A stretch of 64,000 nucleotides of DNA. Origin: DASVEG01 sp035540495 (GTDB lineage: Bacteria > Actinomycetota > Acidimicrobiia > Acidimicrobiales > CADCTF01). Within the stretch, counting starts at the first letter, position 1. Each line of letters begins with the position of its first letter. Location: assembly GCA_035540495.1 (NCBI GenBank), contig DATLGL010000027.1, positions 62,001 to 126,000 of the forward strand, in the 5' to 3' direction. Below, piece after piece: positions 8,891-17,759 of this stretch. The translations under genes were made by a program, and so were the position numbers. The notes beneath the pieces are model-generated. The model did no database searches. It had not been told where the DNA came from and worked only from the letters and a program-made list of their open reading frames with translations.

Positions 8891-11037
8891 CTCACCACCT
8901 CCGGATCGCGCGCCTCGTCACCCACCCGCCCATCGCCACCGTCGACCTCGGTCGCGACGCCTCCGGTCGCGGCGACCACCGCTTCGATGGCCTCGACGTC
9001 CGCAGGATCGGCGACGTCGTCGTACGCCGTCGCGCGGCTGCGCACGAACCGACTCATCGACGCGAGGCCTTCCGGGTTCACCGCCATGACGACGATGAGC
9101 AACGCCGACGCGACGATCTGCGGGATGAACGAGATCGAGGTCGCCTGCACCGCGCTCTTCGTCAGCTCCGGGTAGAGGCCGAACATCAGCGCGCCGATCA
9201 CCGGTCCGGCGATGGCGCCGATGCCGGCGACGACCGCGTTCGCCAGCCAGCTGATGGAGAAGAACACCGACGCGTACTGCGTGTTCACGCCACCGAGCTG
9301 GTAGGCGATCATCGTCCCTGCCAGCGAGGCGATGGCGCCGCTGACGACGAAGCCCGTGAGCTTCGTGCGAACGGGCCGGATGCCGTACGCGGACGCGACC
9401 GTCTCGGAGTCGCGTATGGCGAAGAAGCTGCGCCCGACCCTCGTGCGCTGGATCCGCCACGCGAGCGCCATGGTGATCGCGGTGAGAGCGAGGAACAGGT
9501 AGTAGCGGGCGGTGTCGGTGTCGAGAGACGGCGGCAGCCGCACCGGGTTGGCGATGTCGAAGCGAGGGACGATCGCCCGCTCGGCCGCAAGGCCGAACGC
9601 GAGTGTGGCGACGGCGAGGTGCAGCCCCCGGAGACGGAGGGCAGGGAGGCCGACGACGATCGACACCGGTATCGAGAGCAGCACCCCGCCCAGCAACGGC
9701 AGCGGGAACGGGAGGTCGAAGGTGTTGGCGAAGATGGCGGTGCCGGCGCCGCCGACGGCGACGAACGCGCCTTGCGCCAACGAGATCTGGCCGAGCCAGC
9801 CGACCAGCACGACGAAGCTCAGCATCACCAGCAGGTAGATGAGCGTCAGGTTGGCGGGGAGCGTCCAGAACCCGGGCAGGGGCAGCAGCGGGAAGAGCAG
9901 CACGAAGGCCACGATGCCGCCGACCACCGCGATCTTGACGGCCGGCATCGCCCGCAGCCATCGCGGCGACGACAGCGGCAGGGCCGCCTTCGCCAGGCGG
10001 TACACCTCCACGGGGTCGATCATGCGTGCCAGCGCCGAGTCGGCCATGCCGCCGCGCGAGGTGACTCCCGAGTCCTCGTCTTCGCGGATGCCGGCGAAGA
10101 TCCACTTCGGTCGCAACGCGAGCACCACGATCACGGCACCGAGCGTCAGCACCTCGGGGGCGCCCTGGAAGAGCGCCCGGTCGACGGGCAGGAGGTAGTG
10201 GCGGACGAGCTCTTCGCCGAAGCCGATGAGGAACCCGGCGAGCACGGCGATCGGGAACGACGTGAGCCCGCCGACGATCGCCGCGGCGAACCCCTTCACA
10301 GTGAGGAGGAGCAGCAGGTTGGGGTTCGACGAGACGACCAGCGATGCGAGGGCGATGCCGGCCGCTCCTGCGACGACCGAGCCGCCGACCCACGACACCA
10401 CCGACAGCTGCCGCGCCGAGACGCCGAGCAGGCTGGCGACGTCGCGCTCCGTCGCCACGGCCCGGATCGCGAGGCCGGTGGCGGTGAACCGGAAGAAGGC
10501 GAACACCGCACCTGCGAGCGCGATGACGAGGAGGATGACGCCGAAGCGCTCCCAGCTCACGTTCACGCCCCCGACGGAGAAGGCCGCGGTGCGAGGGAAG
10601 ATGGCACGCTCGTTCGACACGATGAGGTCGTCCGCTCCGAAGAGCTGCTGCGTGGTGGCCGAGAGCAGCAGGGCGAGACCGAGGCTCACGATGATGTGCA
10701 CCACCATCGGCGCCCGCGCGAACGGGCGGATGATGAAGCGTTCGATCAGCAGGCCGAGCCCAGCTGCGAACAACAGGCTCACGGGCACGGCTCCCCAGAA
10801 CGGAAGCCGTACGTCGCCCCGCCAGTCGACGTGCACGAAGAGGACGTCGAGCGAGACCGACAGCGAGCGCCCCTCGACGAGGTCGTAGTGGAAGAAGGCG
10901 ACGAGGGTCGCCATCGCGCCGTACGCGAAGTTCGGGACGCGGGTCGCCTTGTAGATGAGCACGAGGCCCATCGCCAGCAGCGCGTAGACGGCGCCCGTGA
11001 CGAGACCGCCGGGCAGCGTCGACAGGAAGTCGGTCAT
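8887..11037 (-). CDS. Fused LivH-LivM ABC transporter permease
   Basis: The 716-residue membrane protein joins two HAAT permease domains. Residues about 1-290 read as LivH ('GAVYALLAMGLVLIYKATRVPNFAYGAM', 'GVSARQLSVVSWVGGS'). After a loop, about 345-670 read as LivM ('VGWLGQISLAQGAFVAVGGAG', 'GLPALRLRGLHLAVATLAFG', 'RDSETVASAYGIRPVRTKL', 'FVVSGAIASLAG'). LivH and LivM are usually separate genes; here one polypeptide forms the whole pore. A C-terminal acidic tail rich in Val, Ala, Gly and Asp follows. I use the ATG at 11037, which overlaps the TGA of the upstream gene; the open frame upstream of it is out-of-frame reading of that gene. Confidence 0.93.
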   Translation of the reverse strand: MTDFLSTLPGGLVTGAVYALLAMGLVLIYKATRVPNFAYGAMATLVAFFHYDLVEGRSLSVSLDVLFVHVDWRGDVRLPFWGAVPVSLLFAAGLGLLIERFIIRPFARAPMVVHIIVSLGLALLLSATTQQLFGADDLIVSNERAIFPRTAAFSVGGVNVSWERFGVILLVIALAGAVFAFFRFTATGLAIRAVATERDVASLLGVSARQLSVVSWVGGSVVAGAAGIALASLVVSSNPNLLLLLTVKGFAAAIVGGLTSFPIAVLAGFLIGFGEELVRHYLLPVDRALFQGAPEVLTLGAVIVVLALRPKWIFAGIREDEDSGVTSRGGMADSALARMIDPVEVYRLAKAALPLSSPRWLRAMPAVKIAVVGGIVAFVLLFPLLPLPGFWTLPANLTLIYLLVMLSFVVLVGWLGQISLAQGAFVAVGGAGTAIFANTFDLPFPLPLLGGVLLSIPVSIVVGLPALRLRGLHLAVATLAFGLAAERAIVPRFDIANPVRLPPSLDTDTARYYLFLALTAITMALAWRIQRTRVGRSFFAIRDSETVASAYGIRPVRTKLTGFVVSGAIASLAGTMIAYQLGGVNTQYASVFFSISWLANAVVAGIGAIAGPVIGALMFGLYPELTKSAVQATSISFIPQIVASALLIVVMAVNPEGLASMSRFVRSRATAYDDVADPADVEAIEAVVAATGGVATEVDGGDGRVGDEARDPEVVR

Positions 11038-12494
11038 GGCCGCGTGACCCCGCGGAGGCGGCGCAGGCCGAGGTGGGTGAGCGCCATCCACGCCAGCAGC
11101 GCGGCGACGCCGAGGCTGACGCGGGCGACGGTCGACATCCGCACCGCGGCAACCGGCACGGTGCGGTACCGGGTGACCAGCTTCGTTCCTCGCGGCGCGC
11201 CGGCGGCGGTGGGCGCCTCGGCGGCCGGCGTCGCTGCAGGCTCGACGACCCCGATGCCGGTCGCCTGCCCGCCGATCGACGTCGGCGTGTCGAGCGACGA
11301 TCCGAGCGCGCCGTCGCCCGAGAACGACTCGGAGTCGAAGCCGTCGGTCAGGTCGGCCAGGTTCGCGAGCGAGAAGCCGCTCGGTTCGGTGCTGGCGTAG
11401 GCGCCCGTGTAGACGAACCCGAGCACCGCCTGGAAGCGCTGCGGGCTGAATCCGCTCGGCTCGCTCAGGCTCGACGGGATGTCGCACAGCACCTGCATGC
11501 CCGCCCGCATCGACGACGCCGCCGTACCGTCTTCCGCCACGCCGATCTGAGGCGGCTTGCGCGACAGCAGGAAACCTTGCGGGAAGGTCTCGGGCTCGGT
11601 CGTCACGTCGATCCGGCACCCCGGCGCAGCCGCCTTGAGAGCCGTGTTCGCCGCGCCGACCACCGCCTTCGCAGCGCCGCCGTCGATCGGCACCTCCCGG
11701 CCCGCGATGACGAGGCGATCGTTCGCGATCGAGAAGCGGACGCCGGCCACGTCGACGTCGTTCACCGTGATGCGAGACATCGTCCTGGCTCCACCGGGAG
11801 CGCCGGTGACGGTCGACTCGCCACTGGCCTCGACCGAGCCGACCTTGATGGCCCCACCCGCCAGCGTGATGTCGCTCGCCCGTGCGGCCGCCTTCGACAG
11901 GAGGCGGCGCTCGACGGGCCGCGCCTCGCCGTCGGCTGCACCGCCGGCGACGAGCACCGACGGCAGCTCGGCCGCGCCGGCGGCGACCCGCAGCGACACG
12001 ATGGGTCCGGCGTCACAACGCGCGATGGCGAACGACGTCGCCGGCAGGCCCGCGGTCTCGCCCCTCGTGTCGGTCGGGAAGTCGAACCGGGTGTCGACCG
12101 ACGATCCGGGATAGAAGCACTCGACCTGCGGCGGAAGGTTCTCGTCACCCTTCTGCGACTTGTCGGGGTCGTAGTACGTGCCGCCGACGACGGCGTCGAA
12201 GTGGGTCGGCGCGGCGGCCAGCCCCTTCGCGTTCTCGCCCGCGCCGGAGCGACGGACCTCGCCGACGACGTGAGGCACCGTTCCCGCGCCGAACGGAAGC
12301 GGGAGGTCGTACTCGACCCGCACCGCGAACGCATCGAACTCGCCCGAGAGCACCCCCTCGGGCCCCGGATCGACCAGAGCGGGTCCGGTGAGGCTCTTCG
12401 CTCCCACCGGCGCCCCGATCGACCCTGCCGACGCGATCGCTGCGCACACCGCAGCAACAACCACGGCGACGCCGACGCGACGGTGCGCCCTCAT
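11034..12494 (-). CDS. Unknown secreted, C-terminally membrane-anchored protein of the ABC importer operon
   Basis: I do not recognise a family for this 486-residue protein. It has a signal-like N-terminus (hydrophobic residues about 7-25, 'VGVAVVVAAVCAAIASAG') and a long extracytoplasmic region with scattered Cys and many beta-type stretches ('ARASDITLAGGAIKVGSVEASG', a conserved-looking block). A Pro/Ala/Thr linker (about 405-435) and one C-terminal transmembrane helix ('VSLGVAALLAWMALTHLGL') with basic residues after it complete the protein. This topology fits a sortase-independent wall or membrane-anchored surface protein. It lies between the second unknown gene and the fused permease with ATGA overlaps on both sides, so it is probably an accessory of the importer. 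Confidence 0.8.
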   Translation of the reverse strand: MRAHRRVGVAVVVAAVCAAIASAGSIGAPVGAKSLTGPALVDPGPEGVLSGEFDAFAVRVEYDLPLPFGAGTVPHVVGEVRRSGAGENAKGLAAAPTHFDAVVGGTYYDPDKSQKGDENLPPQVECFYPGSSVDTRFDFPTDTRGETAGLPATSFAIARCDAGPIVSLRVAAGAAELPSVLVAGGAADGEARPVERRLLSKAAARASDITLAGGAIKVGSVEASGESTVTGAPGGARTMSRITVNDVDVAGVRFSIANDRLVIAGREVPIDGGAAKAVVGAANTALKAAAPGCRIDVTTEPETFPQGFLLSRKPPQIGVAEDGTAASSMRAGMQVLCDIPSSLSEPSGFSPQRFQAVLGFVYTGAYASTEPSGFSLANLADLTDGFDSESFSGDGALGSSLDTPTSIGGQATGIGVVEPAATPAAEAPTAAGAPRGTKLVTRYRTVPVAAVRMSTVARVSLGVAALLAWMALTHLGLRRLRGVTRP

Positions 12495-13561
12495 GCGACC
12501 ACCGCCGCCGCCTGCGCCTCTGGCGTTGATCTGGGCGCCACCGGGACCGCCGTCGCCGCGTACGTCGCGTTGATCGCACCTCGCACGTGAGCGAGACCTG
12601 CGATCACGAACACGACGGCGAACGCGAGCAGCGAGCGGACGACGATCACGCGCAGCAGGCTCGGCGTCGCCGGCAGGAGCAGACCCGCCATCGGACCGAG
12701 CACGAACGCCGCCACGATCAGGTACACGAACGCCTGCGGCCCGACGGGCGCGCTCGCCGGTTCGTCGAGCTCGACCCGCCCCAGCCGCGCGTCGACCTCG
12801 CCCCAGCTGCGCACCATCGGCGCGAACACCGCCACGAGCAGCACGACGATCGTCGCCACTTCGGCCACGACCGCTTCTTCGGTGAGCGCTCGCTCGGCGA
12901 AGGGATCACCCTGCACGTACTCGTGGAACAGCAGCCACGCGATGCCGGCGTTGACGAGCCCCTGCCCGATGGCGACGGGCAGGGCGATGTGCAGCCACGC
13001 CCTGCGACGGGCCGGCACCGAAGCGGGCGCCGCATCCATCGATCTACGGGCCAGTTCGACCCCGCGGCGGCGGGCCAGGAGGTCGACCGCGCGCCCCGAC
13101 ACACCGCCCAGCGCCGCGAGTGCAGCGATCACGACCAACGCGTTCGCGTGACGGCCGTCGAGCACCACCGCCACGAGCGCAGCGGCGCTGAACGACCAGG
13201 CGGCCGCCCCGGCCGCCCAGCCGGCGGTGCGAGCCCACAGCGTGCGGGGGTGGAGCTCGTCGTCACCCTCCGGCGCTGCACCGGGGGGCGCGTCGACGAC
13301 GACGAGGCCCTTCAAGGTGTCGGCCGCACCGCCGTACACCGCGATCGGCCATCCGACGGCGACACCGCCGGCAGCAGCCGCGGCGACGACCGCCGCGAGC
13401 GTCCACGGCGTGAGGGCGTGCGCTTCGGCCCGGCTGGTTGCGAGCGCACCGATCAGCACCGCGACGATGAGCTGCACGATGCCGCCGACGAACGCGTTGG
13501 CCTCGAGGTAGTCGGCGAGGGGGCGGGGCTTCGGCGCCAGCGCCTCCTTGAGGCGGCTCAT
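12491..13561 (-). CDS. Unknown multi-pass membrane protein of the ABC importer operon
   Basis: The 356-residue protein has about eight predicted transmembrane helices (for example 'GGIVQLIVAVLIGALATS', 'VATIVVLLVAVFAP' and 'AFVYLIVAAFVLGPMAGLLL') and a cytoplasmic loop rich in Arg around residue 170-190. I do not recognise a family. It overlaps the substrate-binding protein gene and the anchored-protein gene by 4 bases each, so it is made with the importer. The C-terminus ends in an Ala/Val/Pro tail. It could assist the fused permease or form a membrane complex with the downstream surface protein; nothing in the sequence decides this. Confidence 0.8.
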   Translation of the reverse strand: MSRLKEALAPKPRPLADYLEANAFVGGIVQLIVAVLIGALATSRAEAHALTPWTLAAVVAAAAAGGVAVGWPIAVYGGAADTLKGLVVVDAPPGAAPEGDDELHPRTLWARTAGWAAGAAAWSFSAAALVAVVLDGRHANALVVIAALAALGGVSGRAVDLLARRRGVELARRSMDAAPASVPARRRAWLHIALPVAIGQGLVNAGIAWLLFHEYVQGDPFAERALTEEAVVAEVATIVVLLVAVFAPMVRSWGEVDARLGRVELDEPASAPVGPQAFVYLIVAAFVLGPMAGLLLPATPSLLRVIVVRSLLAFAVVFVIAGLAHVRGAINATYAATAVPVAPRSTPEAQAAAVVA

Positions 13562-15090
13562 GTCGGGTCGCCGTTCGTGAAGATGTCGCAGCCGGCGAAG
13601 TCAGACGGCACGGAGTGCCCCGGCGGAAGCGGCGTCGACCGGAACTGCGGCGTGATCTGCTCCCACTTGAGCTTGCCGTCCTTCTGCTTCTTGATCTGGA
13701 TCACGTAGCCGCCCTTCAGCGCGGCGTGGCAGTTCGGCCTCCACGTCCAGCGGGGCTGGTTCGGGTCGGTGGTGAGACCCGGGGTCCAGTCGGTGAAGGT
13801 GTTGAGGGTGTCGCGCAGCCGGGCGCGGCTGATGTCGTCACCGAGGGCGGCGATCGAGTCGCGCATGAGCAGCGCCGCGATGAAGTAGCTCGCCGTCACC
13901 GACGAGTACGACTCGGTCTTCGACGAAACCTTGCGGACCGCGTCGACGTAGTCCTTCACCTCGTAGTTGGCGCCGAAGGCGTCGAACGCGTACATGCCGA
14001 TCGACCAGTCGCCCAGCGCCTCGTGGATGACGGGCACGCCGATGAGGTAGCCGCCCCAACCCTTCGGCGGCTTGTAGTTCTGGATCTGTGCCTCGACACC
14101 GCAGTTGATCGTCTTCGACGCGTCGATCTCGAAGACGATGAAGTCGACGGCGGCGTCGCGCGCCTTGCCGATCGCGTCGGAGCACGACGTCTGATCCGGA
14201 GCGAAGCCGGCGAGGACCGGCACCTGCATGCCGTACGCCTCGTAGTCCTTCTTCACGCTCGCGGCGTAGGCCTGGGAGTAGTTCGCCGCGCCGGCGTCGA
14301 GGTAGAAGATCGCCACTGATTTCGCCTGCAGGCGCTTCCCGAGGAACCAGGCCGTCGCGTAGCTCGCGAGGCGCTGCGGCCCGCCGAGCGGGAACCACCA
14401 AGGGTTGGTGAACTCCTCGTTGAACTGACCGAGGTGGTACACGGGAATGCCCCGCTGGGCCACGTAGTCGCCGGCGATGGGGGCGTACGCCATCGAGAGG
14501 GCGAAGACCTTGTCGACCTCGACGAGCCGCTTCACGTTCGCGAGCTGCTTCGCCGGGTCTCCCTGGTCGTCGTAGATCTTGAGCACCACCCGGCGACCGT
14601 TGATGCCGCCTCGCTCGTTCACGTAGTTGACGCCCGCGGCGAACCCGACGGCGATCTGCTCGCCGTAGACCGCAGCCGGACCGCTCGTGAAGGTCGACCC
14701 GCCGACGCGGATCTCGGTGTCGGACACCCCGGGATCCGGATAGGTGCGGGCCGTTCGTCCCGCTCCCCCGGCACGACCCCCGCCCACCACGACAGGAGAT
14801 CCGCCCGCGGTGCCTGCCGCCGGACTTCCCGCGCCCGACGGTCCTCCGCCGCCGGACGAACCGGGCGTGGAGGTCCCGCCAGCGCCACCCACCTCCGACC
14901 CGGCCTGCAGATCGGCGGTCGAGATGCCAGACGACGTCGCGTCGGCGGCGTCGGCCGGGACCTCCACGTCGACCGCGACGGTCCGGGGCGCCGGCGGCTG
15001 CGCGGCCGCGCCGGCGATCCCCAACAACAGCAACAAGACGACGCCCAAGCCGACGTACGGCCGGACTCGCCCCCCAGCGAGGTCCCCCAT
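13558..15090 (-). CDS. LIV/HAAT-type ABC transporter substrate-binding protein
   Basis: The 510-residue protein is a Leu/Ile/Val-binding-protein-like (Peripla_BP_6) receptor. The N-terminus has a membrane-spanning segment (about 13-30) without a lipobox Cys, so it is probably anchored as an uncleaved helix. A Gly/Ser/Pro-rich linker (to about 125) follows. The binding domain starts near 'PDPGVSDTEIRVGGSTF' and contains the characteristic 'VNYVNERGGINGRRVVLKIYDDQGDP'. It is the first gene of the seven-gene importer operon and should deliver ligand to the fused LivH-LivM permease. The ATG at 15090 is followed downstream by an ATGA junction. The ligand is not inferable from sequence. Confidence 0.92.
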   Translation of the reverse strand: MGDLAGGRVRPYVGLGVVLLLLLGIAGAAAQPPAPRTVAVDVEVPADAADATSSGISTADLQAGSEVGGAGGTSTPGSSGGGGPSGAGSPAAGTAGGSPVVVGGGRAGGAGRTARTYPDPGVSDTEIRVGGSTFTSGPAAVYGEQIAVGFAAGVNYVNERGGINGRRVVLKIYDDQGDPAKQLANVKRLVEVDKVFALSMAYAPIAGDYVAQRGIPVYHLGQFNEEFTNPWWFPLGGPQRLASYATAWFLGKRLQAKSVAIFYLDAGAANYSQAYAASVKKDYEAYGMQVPVLAGFAPDQTSCSDAIGKARDAAVDFIVFEIDASKTINCGVEAQIQNYKPPKGWGGYLIGVPVIHEALGDWSIGMYAFDAFGANYEVKDYVDAVRKVSSKTESYSSVTASYFIAALLMRDSIAALGDDISRARLRDTLNTFTDWTPGLTTDPNQPRWTWRPNCHAALKGGYVIQIKKQKDGKLKWEQITPQFRSTPLPPGHSVPSDFAGCDIFTNGDPT

Positions 15091-15144
15091 GACAACCTGA
15101 GGTGTACATCAGGTCCGCCCTGAACGCAATACACCACCGCGAGT

Positions 15145-15168
15145 CACCCCTGCGACGCGCCAGGGGTG
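15145..15168. promoter_or_regulatory. Perfect inverted repeat in the divergent intergenic region
   Basis: CACCCCTG (15145-15152) and CAGGGGTG (15161-15168) are exact inverted repeats around an 8-base spacer. They lie 55 bases upstream of the importer operon start and 66 bases upstream of the diiron oxygenase start. A dimeric repressor site is the natural reading, with the operon's own TetR protein as a candidate ligand-responsive binder (inference). Confidence 0.4.
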
Positions 15169-15217
15169 CAGCGACCACTTGAGCCGGTGACGTTGTTGCG
15201 CCGTCGCCCGCTGGCCC

Positions 15218-15232
15218 GTTACCGTCGGTAAC
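15218..15232. promoter_or_regulatory. Palindrome abutting the diiron oxygenase start codon
   Basis: GTTACC (15218-15223) and GGTAAC (15227-15232) are exact inverted repeats around GTC, one base before the GTG start of the ferritin-like gene. No Shine-Dalgarno sequence fits in that space, so the transcript may be leaderless or the palindrome may act as an operator over the start. Confidence 0.4.
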
Positions 15233-15233
15233 C

Positions 15234-16259
15234 GTGACCGCACTGCAGCCCACCGGACCCCACCTCGACGTCGACGCAGAAGTCATCACCCAGTTCACCT
15301 GGGACTACGTGCAGCACCGCCCGCAGCTCTCGAGGCTGTACGAGAAGGGCAAGACGTCGCAGTGGAACGCGACGACCGACATCGACTGGTCGCCGGAGGT
15401 GAACTTCGGCGAGGTGCGCTCGGCCGAGGACGATCCCGCCGGGCAGATGTTCGGGTTCATGGACGCCGGCCCGCTCGCGAAGTACGGCGGCGACGATCCG
15501 ACTCGCCGGGCCCAGCTCCGGTGGGAGTTCCAGTCGTGGATGGTCAGCCAGTTCATGCACGGCGAGCAGGGCGCGCTGGTCGCGACGGCGCGCCTCGTCG
15601 AGACGGTGCCGGAGATCGACGCCAAGTACTACGCCGCCAACCAGGTCGCCGACGAGGCCCGCCACGTCGAGGCGTACGCCAAGTACCTCAACGAGAAGCT
15701 GCAGCACTCCTACGAGATCTCGAAGCCGCTCGAGGCGCTGCTCATCGACATCATGAGCGAGAAGCGGTGGGACATCACCTACCTCGGCATGCAGATCCTC
15801 GTCGAGGGTCTCGCCCTCGCCGCGTTCGGTCTCGGCAACGCGATGTTCCAGGATCCGATCATCAAGCAGGTCACCGACTACGTGATGCGTGACGAGGCCC
15901 GCCACGTCGCCTTCGGCGTGCTCTCGCTGCAGGGGCTGTACCCGGAGATGTCATCGGCCGAGCTGGCCGAGCGCGAGGAGTTCCTGCTCGAGGCCAGCCA
16001 GCTGATGTACGACCGGTTCCTGCTCGAGCAGGTGTGGGAGCGGATGGAGATCCCCGTCGCCGAAGGCAAGGAGTTCGCGGCGAACAACCCGCTCATGGCG
16101 ATCTTCCGCCAGATGCTCTTCTCGAAGATCGTGCCGAACCTCAACAAGCTCGGGCTGCTGACCCCCAAAGTGCGCGAGCTCTACGGCAACCTCGGCCTCC
16201 TGCAGTTCGAGAACGCACCGGATTCCGCGACAGAGGAGCTCGGCGCCGCGGCAAGCTGA
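15234..16259 (+). CDS. Ferritin-like diiron oxygenase (AurF/R2-like)
   Basis: The 341-residue soluble helical protein contains a complete carboxylate-bridged diiron set: E111 ('GEQG'), E141/H144 in the first 'DEARH' (140-144), E191 ('VEGLALA'), and E221/H224 in the second 'DEARH' (220-224). Paired DEARH motifs belong to the ferritin-like/R2-like oxidase superfamily that includes AurF N-oxygenases and hydroxylases. The substrate is unknown. It starts a plus-strand group with a sarcosine-oxidase-like gene 4 bases downstream, suggesting oxidation of an amine or N-methyl compound (inference). The GTG start is flanked by a palindrome and lacks a ribosome binding site. Confidence 0.88.
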   Translation: MTALQPTGPHLDVDAEVITQFTWDYVQHRPQLSRLYEKGKTSQWNATTDIDWSPEVNFGEVRSAEDDPAGQMFGFMDAGPLAKYGGDDPTRRAQLRWEFQSWMVSQFMHGEQGALVATARLVETVPEIDAKYYAANQVADEARHVEAYAKYLNEKLQHSYEISKPLEALLIDIMSEKRWDITYLGMQILVEGLALAAFGLGNAMFQDPIIKQVTDYVMRDEARHVAFGVLSLQGLYPEMSSAELAEREEFLLEASQLMYDRFLLEQVWERMEIPVAEGKEFAANNPLMAIFRQMLFSKIVPNLNKLGLLTPKVRELYGNLGLLQFENAPDSATEELGAAAS

Positions 16260-16263
16260 GCTG

Positions 16264-17331
16264 GTGAGCTCCGCCGCTGCCGCCGACGTGATCGTGGTCG
16301 GCGGCGGCGTGATGGGGTCGGCGACGGCGTGGAGCCTCGCTCGCCGAGGCGTCGACGTCCTGTTGCTCGAGCGGTTCGAGCGTGGCCACGTGCGCGGCTC
16401 GTCGCACGGCGGCTCGCGCATCTTCCGCCTCGCGTACGCCGACGGCGAGTACGTCCGCCTCGGTCAGCGGGCGCGCGACCTGTGGCTCGAGCTGGAGGAC
16501 GAAGCCGAGTGCCATGGCGAGATCCTCCAGGTAACCGGTGGGCTCGACCACGGCGACCCGGACGAGGTCGACCGGATCCACCAGGCGCTCGTCGCCGCTC
16601 GTGTGCCCCGGGAACGCCTGACCCCCGAGGAGGCCGGCGAGCGGTGGCCCCAGTTCCGCTTCGATCGCGCGGTGGTTCACACCTTCCAGTCCGGCCGGCT
16701 GCTCGCCGACCGGGCCGTTCGGACGCTGCAGGACCGCGCGGCGGAGAGCGGCGCCCGGCTTCGCTTCGAGTGCCGCATGCTCGCGATCGAGGCCAACCAT
16801 CGATCGGTCATGACCTTCGAAGGCGAGATACTGCATGCCTCGCGAGCCATCGTCGTCACCGCGGGCGCGTGGGTGGGCGACCTGGTCACGCCGCTCGGCA
16901 TTCCTCTCCCGCCGCTTCGGGTGACACGGGAGCAGGTCTTCCACTTCCCCGTCGCGTCCGGGCAGCCTGCGGAGGAGGAGTGGCCGAGCTTCATCCACTA
17001 CGAGGCCCGCAGCCACTACGGGCTGTGCACGCCCGGCGAGGGGATCAAGGTGGCCGAGCACGGCACCGGCCCGGAGACCACCGGCGACTCCCGCACGTTC
17101 GAGATCGACGAGATCGGCCGGCGGCGGGTCGTCAACTACGTGCGCGACTGGATCCCAGGGCTCGTCCCCGAACCGGCGACGGCGACGACCTGCCTGTACA
17201 CCAACACCCCGGACTCGTCGTTCGTGCTCGACCGCCACGGCAACGTGGTCGTCGGGTCGGCGTGCTCGGGCCACGGCTTCAAGTTCGCGCCCGCCATCGG
17301 CGAGCGGCTGGCAGACCTGGCGGTGCCGTGA
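16264..17331 (+). CDS. Monomeric sarcosine oxidase / N-methyl amino acid oxidase-like FAD enzyme
   Basis: A 355-residue DAO-superfamily flavoprotein. The Rossmann dinucleotide motif is 'VIVVGGGVMGSATAWSLARRG' (residues about 9-29, only the GGGVMGS core being diagnostic). 'GSSHGGSRIFRLAY' and the C-terminal 'CSGHGFKFAPAIGE' are typical of monomeric sarcosine oxidase (MSOX). C310 in 'CLYTNTPD' aligns with the Cys that binds FAD covalently in MSOX. It should oxidise a small N-methyl amine with release of formaldehyde and peroxide. GTG start at 16264; it ends in a GTGA overlap with the GNAT gene. Confidence 0.9.
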   Translation: MSSAAAADVIVVGGGVMGSATAWSLARRGVDVLLLERFERGHVRGSSHGGSRIFRLAYADGEYVRLGQRARDLWLELEDEAECHGEILQVTGGLDHGDPDEVDRIHQALVAARVPRERLTPEEAGERWPQFRFDRAVVHTFQSGRLLADRAVRTLQDRAAESGARLRFECRMLAIEANHRSVMTFEGEILHASRAIVVTAGAWVGDLVTPLGIPLPPLRVTREQVFHFPVASGQPAEEEWPSFIHYEARSHYGLCTPGEGIKVAEHGTGPETTGDSRTFEIDEIGRRRVVNYVRDWIPGLVPEPATATTCLYTNTPDSSFVLDRHGNVVVGSACSGHGFKFAPAIGERLADLAVP

Positions 17332-17759
17332 GCGTCCGGCGCCTCGGTACCGGCGACGAGGAGGTCGCCGAGCGCGCATGCCGCGTGTTCGACACCGAAG
17401 GCGAGCTCGACACCGCAGCGTTCCTCCGCCGTCCCGAGGCCACGCTGATCGTGGCGGAAGACCGTGGCGACGTCGTGGGGTGGGTGTACGGCCATGAGCT
17501 CGTCCACCCCCACGGCGAGCTCACGATGCTGCTGTACGCGCTCGACGTCGCCGAGCACGCGCAACGGCGCGGCCACGGGCGGGCGCTGGTCGAGGCGTTC
17601 GTCGACGACGCCGAGCAGCGCGGCTGCACCGAGGTGTGGGTGCTCACCGACGACGACAACGAGGGAGCGCTCGCGACCTACCGATCGGCTGGCGGGATGC
17701 GGGAGGACGAGCTCTCGGTGATGTTCGTGTGGCGCCTCGTCGAGGGTGAATCCCCGTGA
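17328..17759 (+). CDS. GNAT family N-acetyltransferase
   Basis: The 143-residue protein matches a GNAT fold. The acetyl-CoA pyrophosphate-binding loop is 'AEHAQRRGHGRAL' (R/QxxGxG/A), preceded by a strand 'LTMLLYALDV' and followed by 'VWVLTDDDNEGALATYRSAGGMRE', the usual C-terminal alpha/beta elements with the conserved Tyr. The acceptor is unknown. The GTG at 17328 overlaps the sarcosine-oxidase stop, and the gene's own TGA overlaps the next GTG, so the three genes are probably translated together. Its length is normal for a single-domain GNAT. Confidence 0.9.
   Translation: MSVRRLGTGDEEVAERACRVFDTEGELDTAAFLRRPEATLIVAEDRGDVVGWVYGHELVHPHGELTMLLYALDVAEHAQRRGHGRALVEAFVDDAEQRGCTEVWVLTDDDNEGALATYRSAGGMREDELSVMFVWRLVEGESP

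Noticed and set aside
7380..12494. Polycistronic overlap as a sign of horizontal transfer
   Set aside because: Base composition and codon style match the surroundings, so no evidence of transfer.
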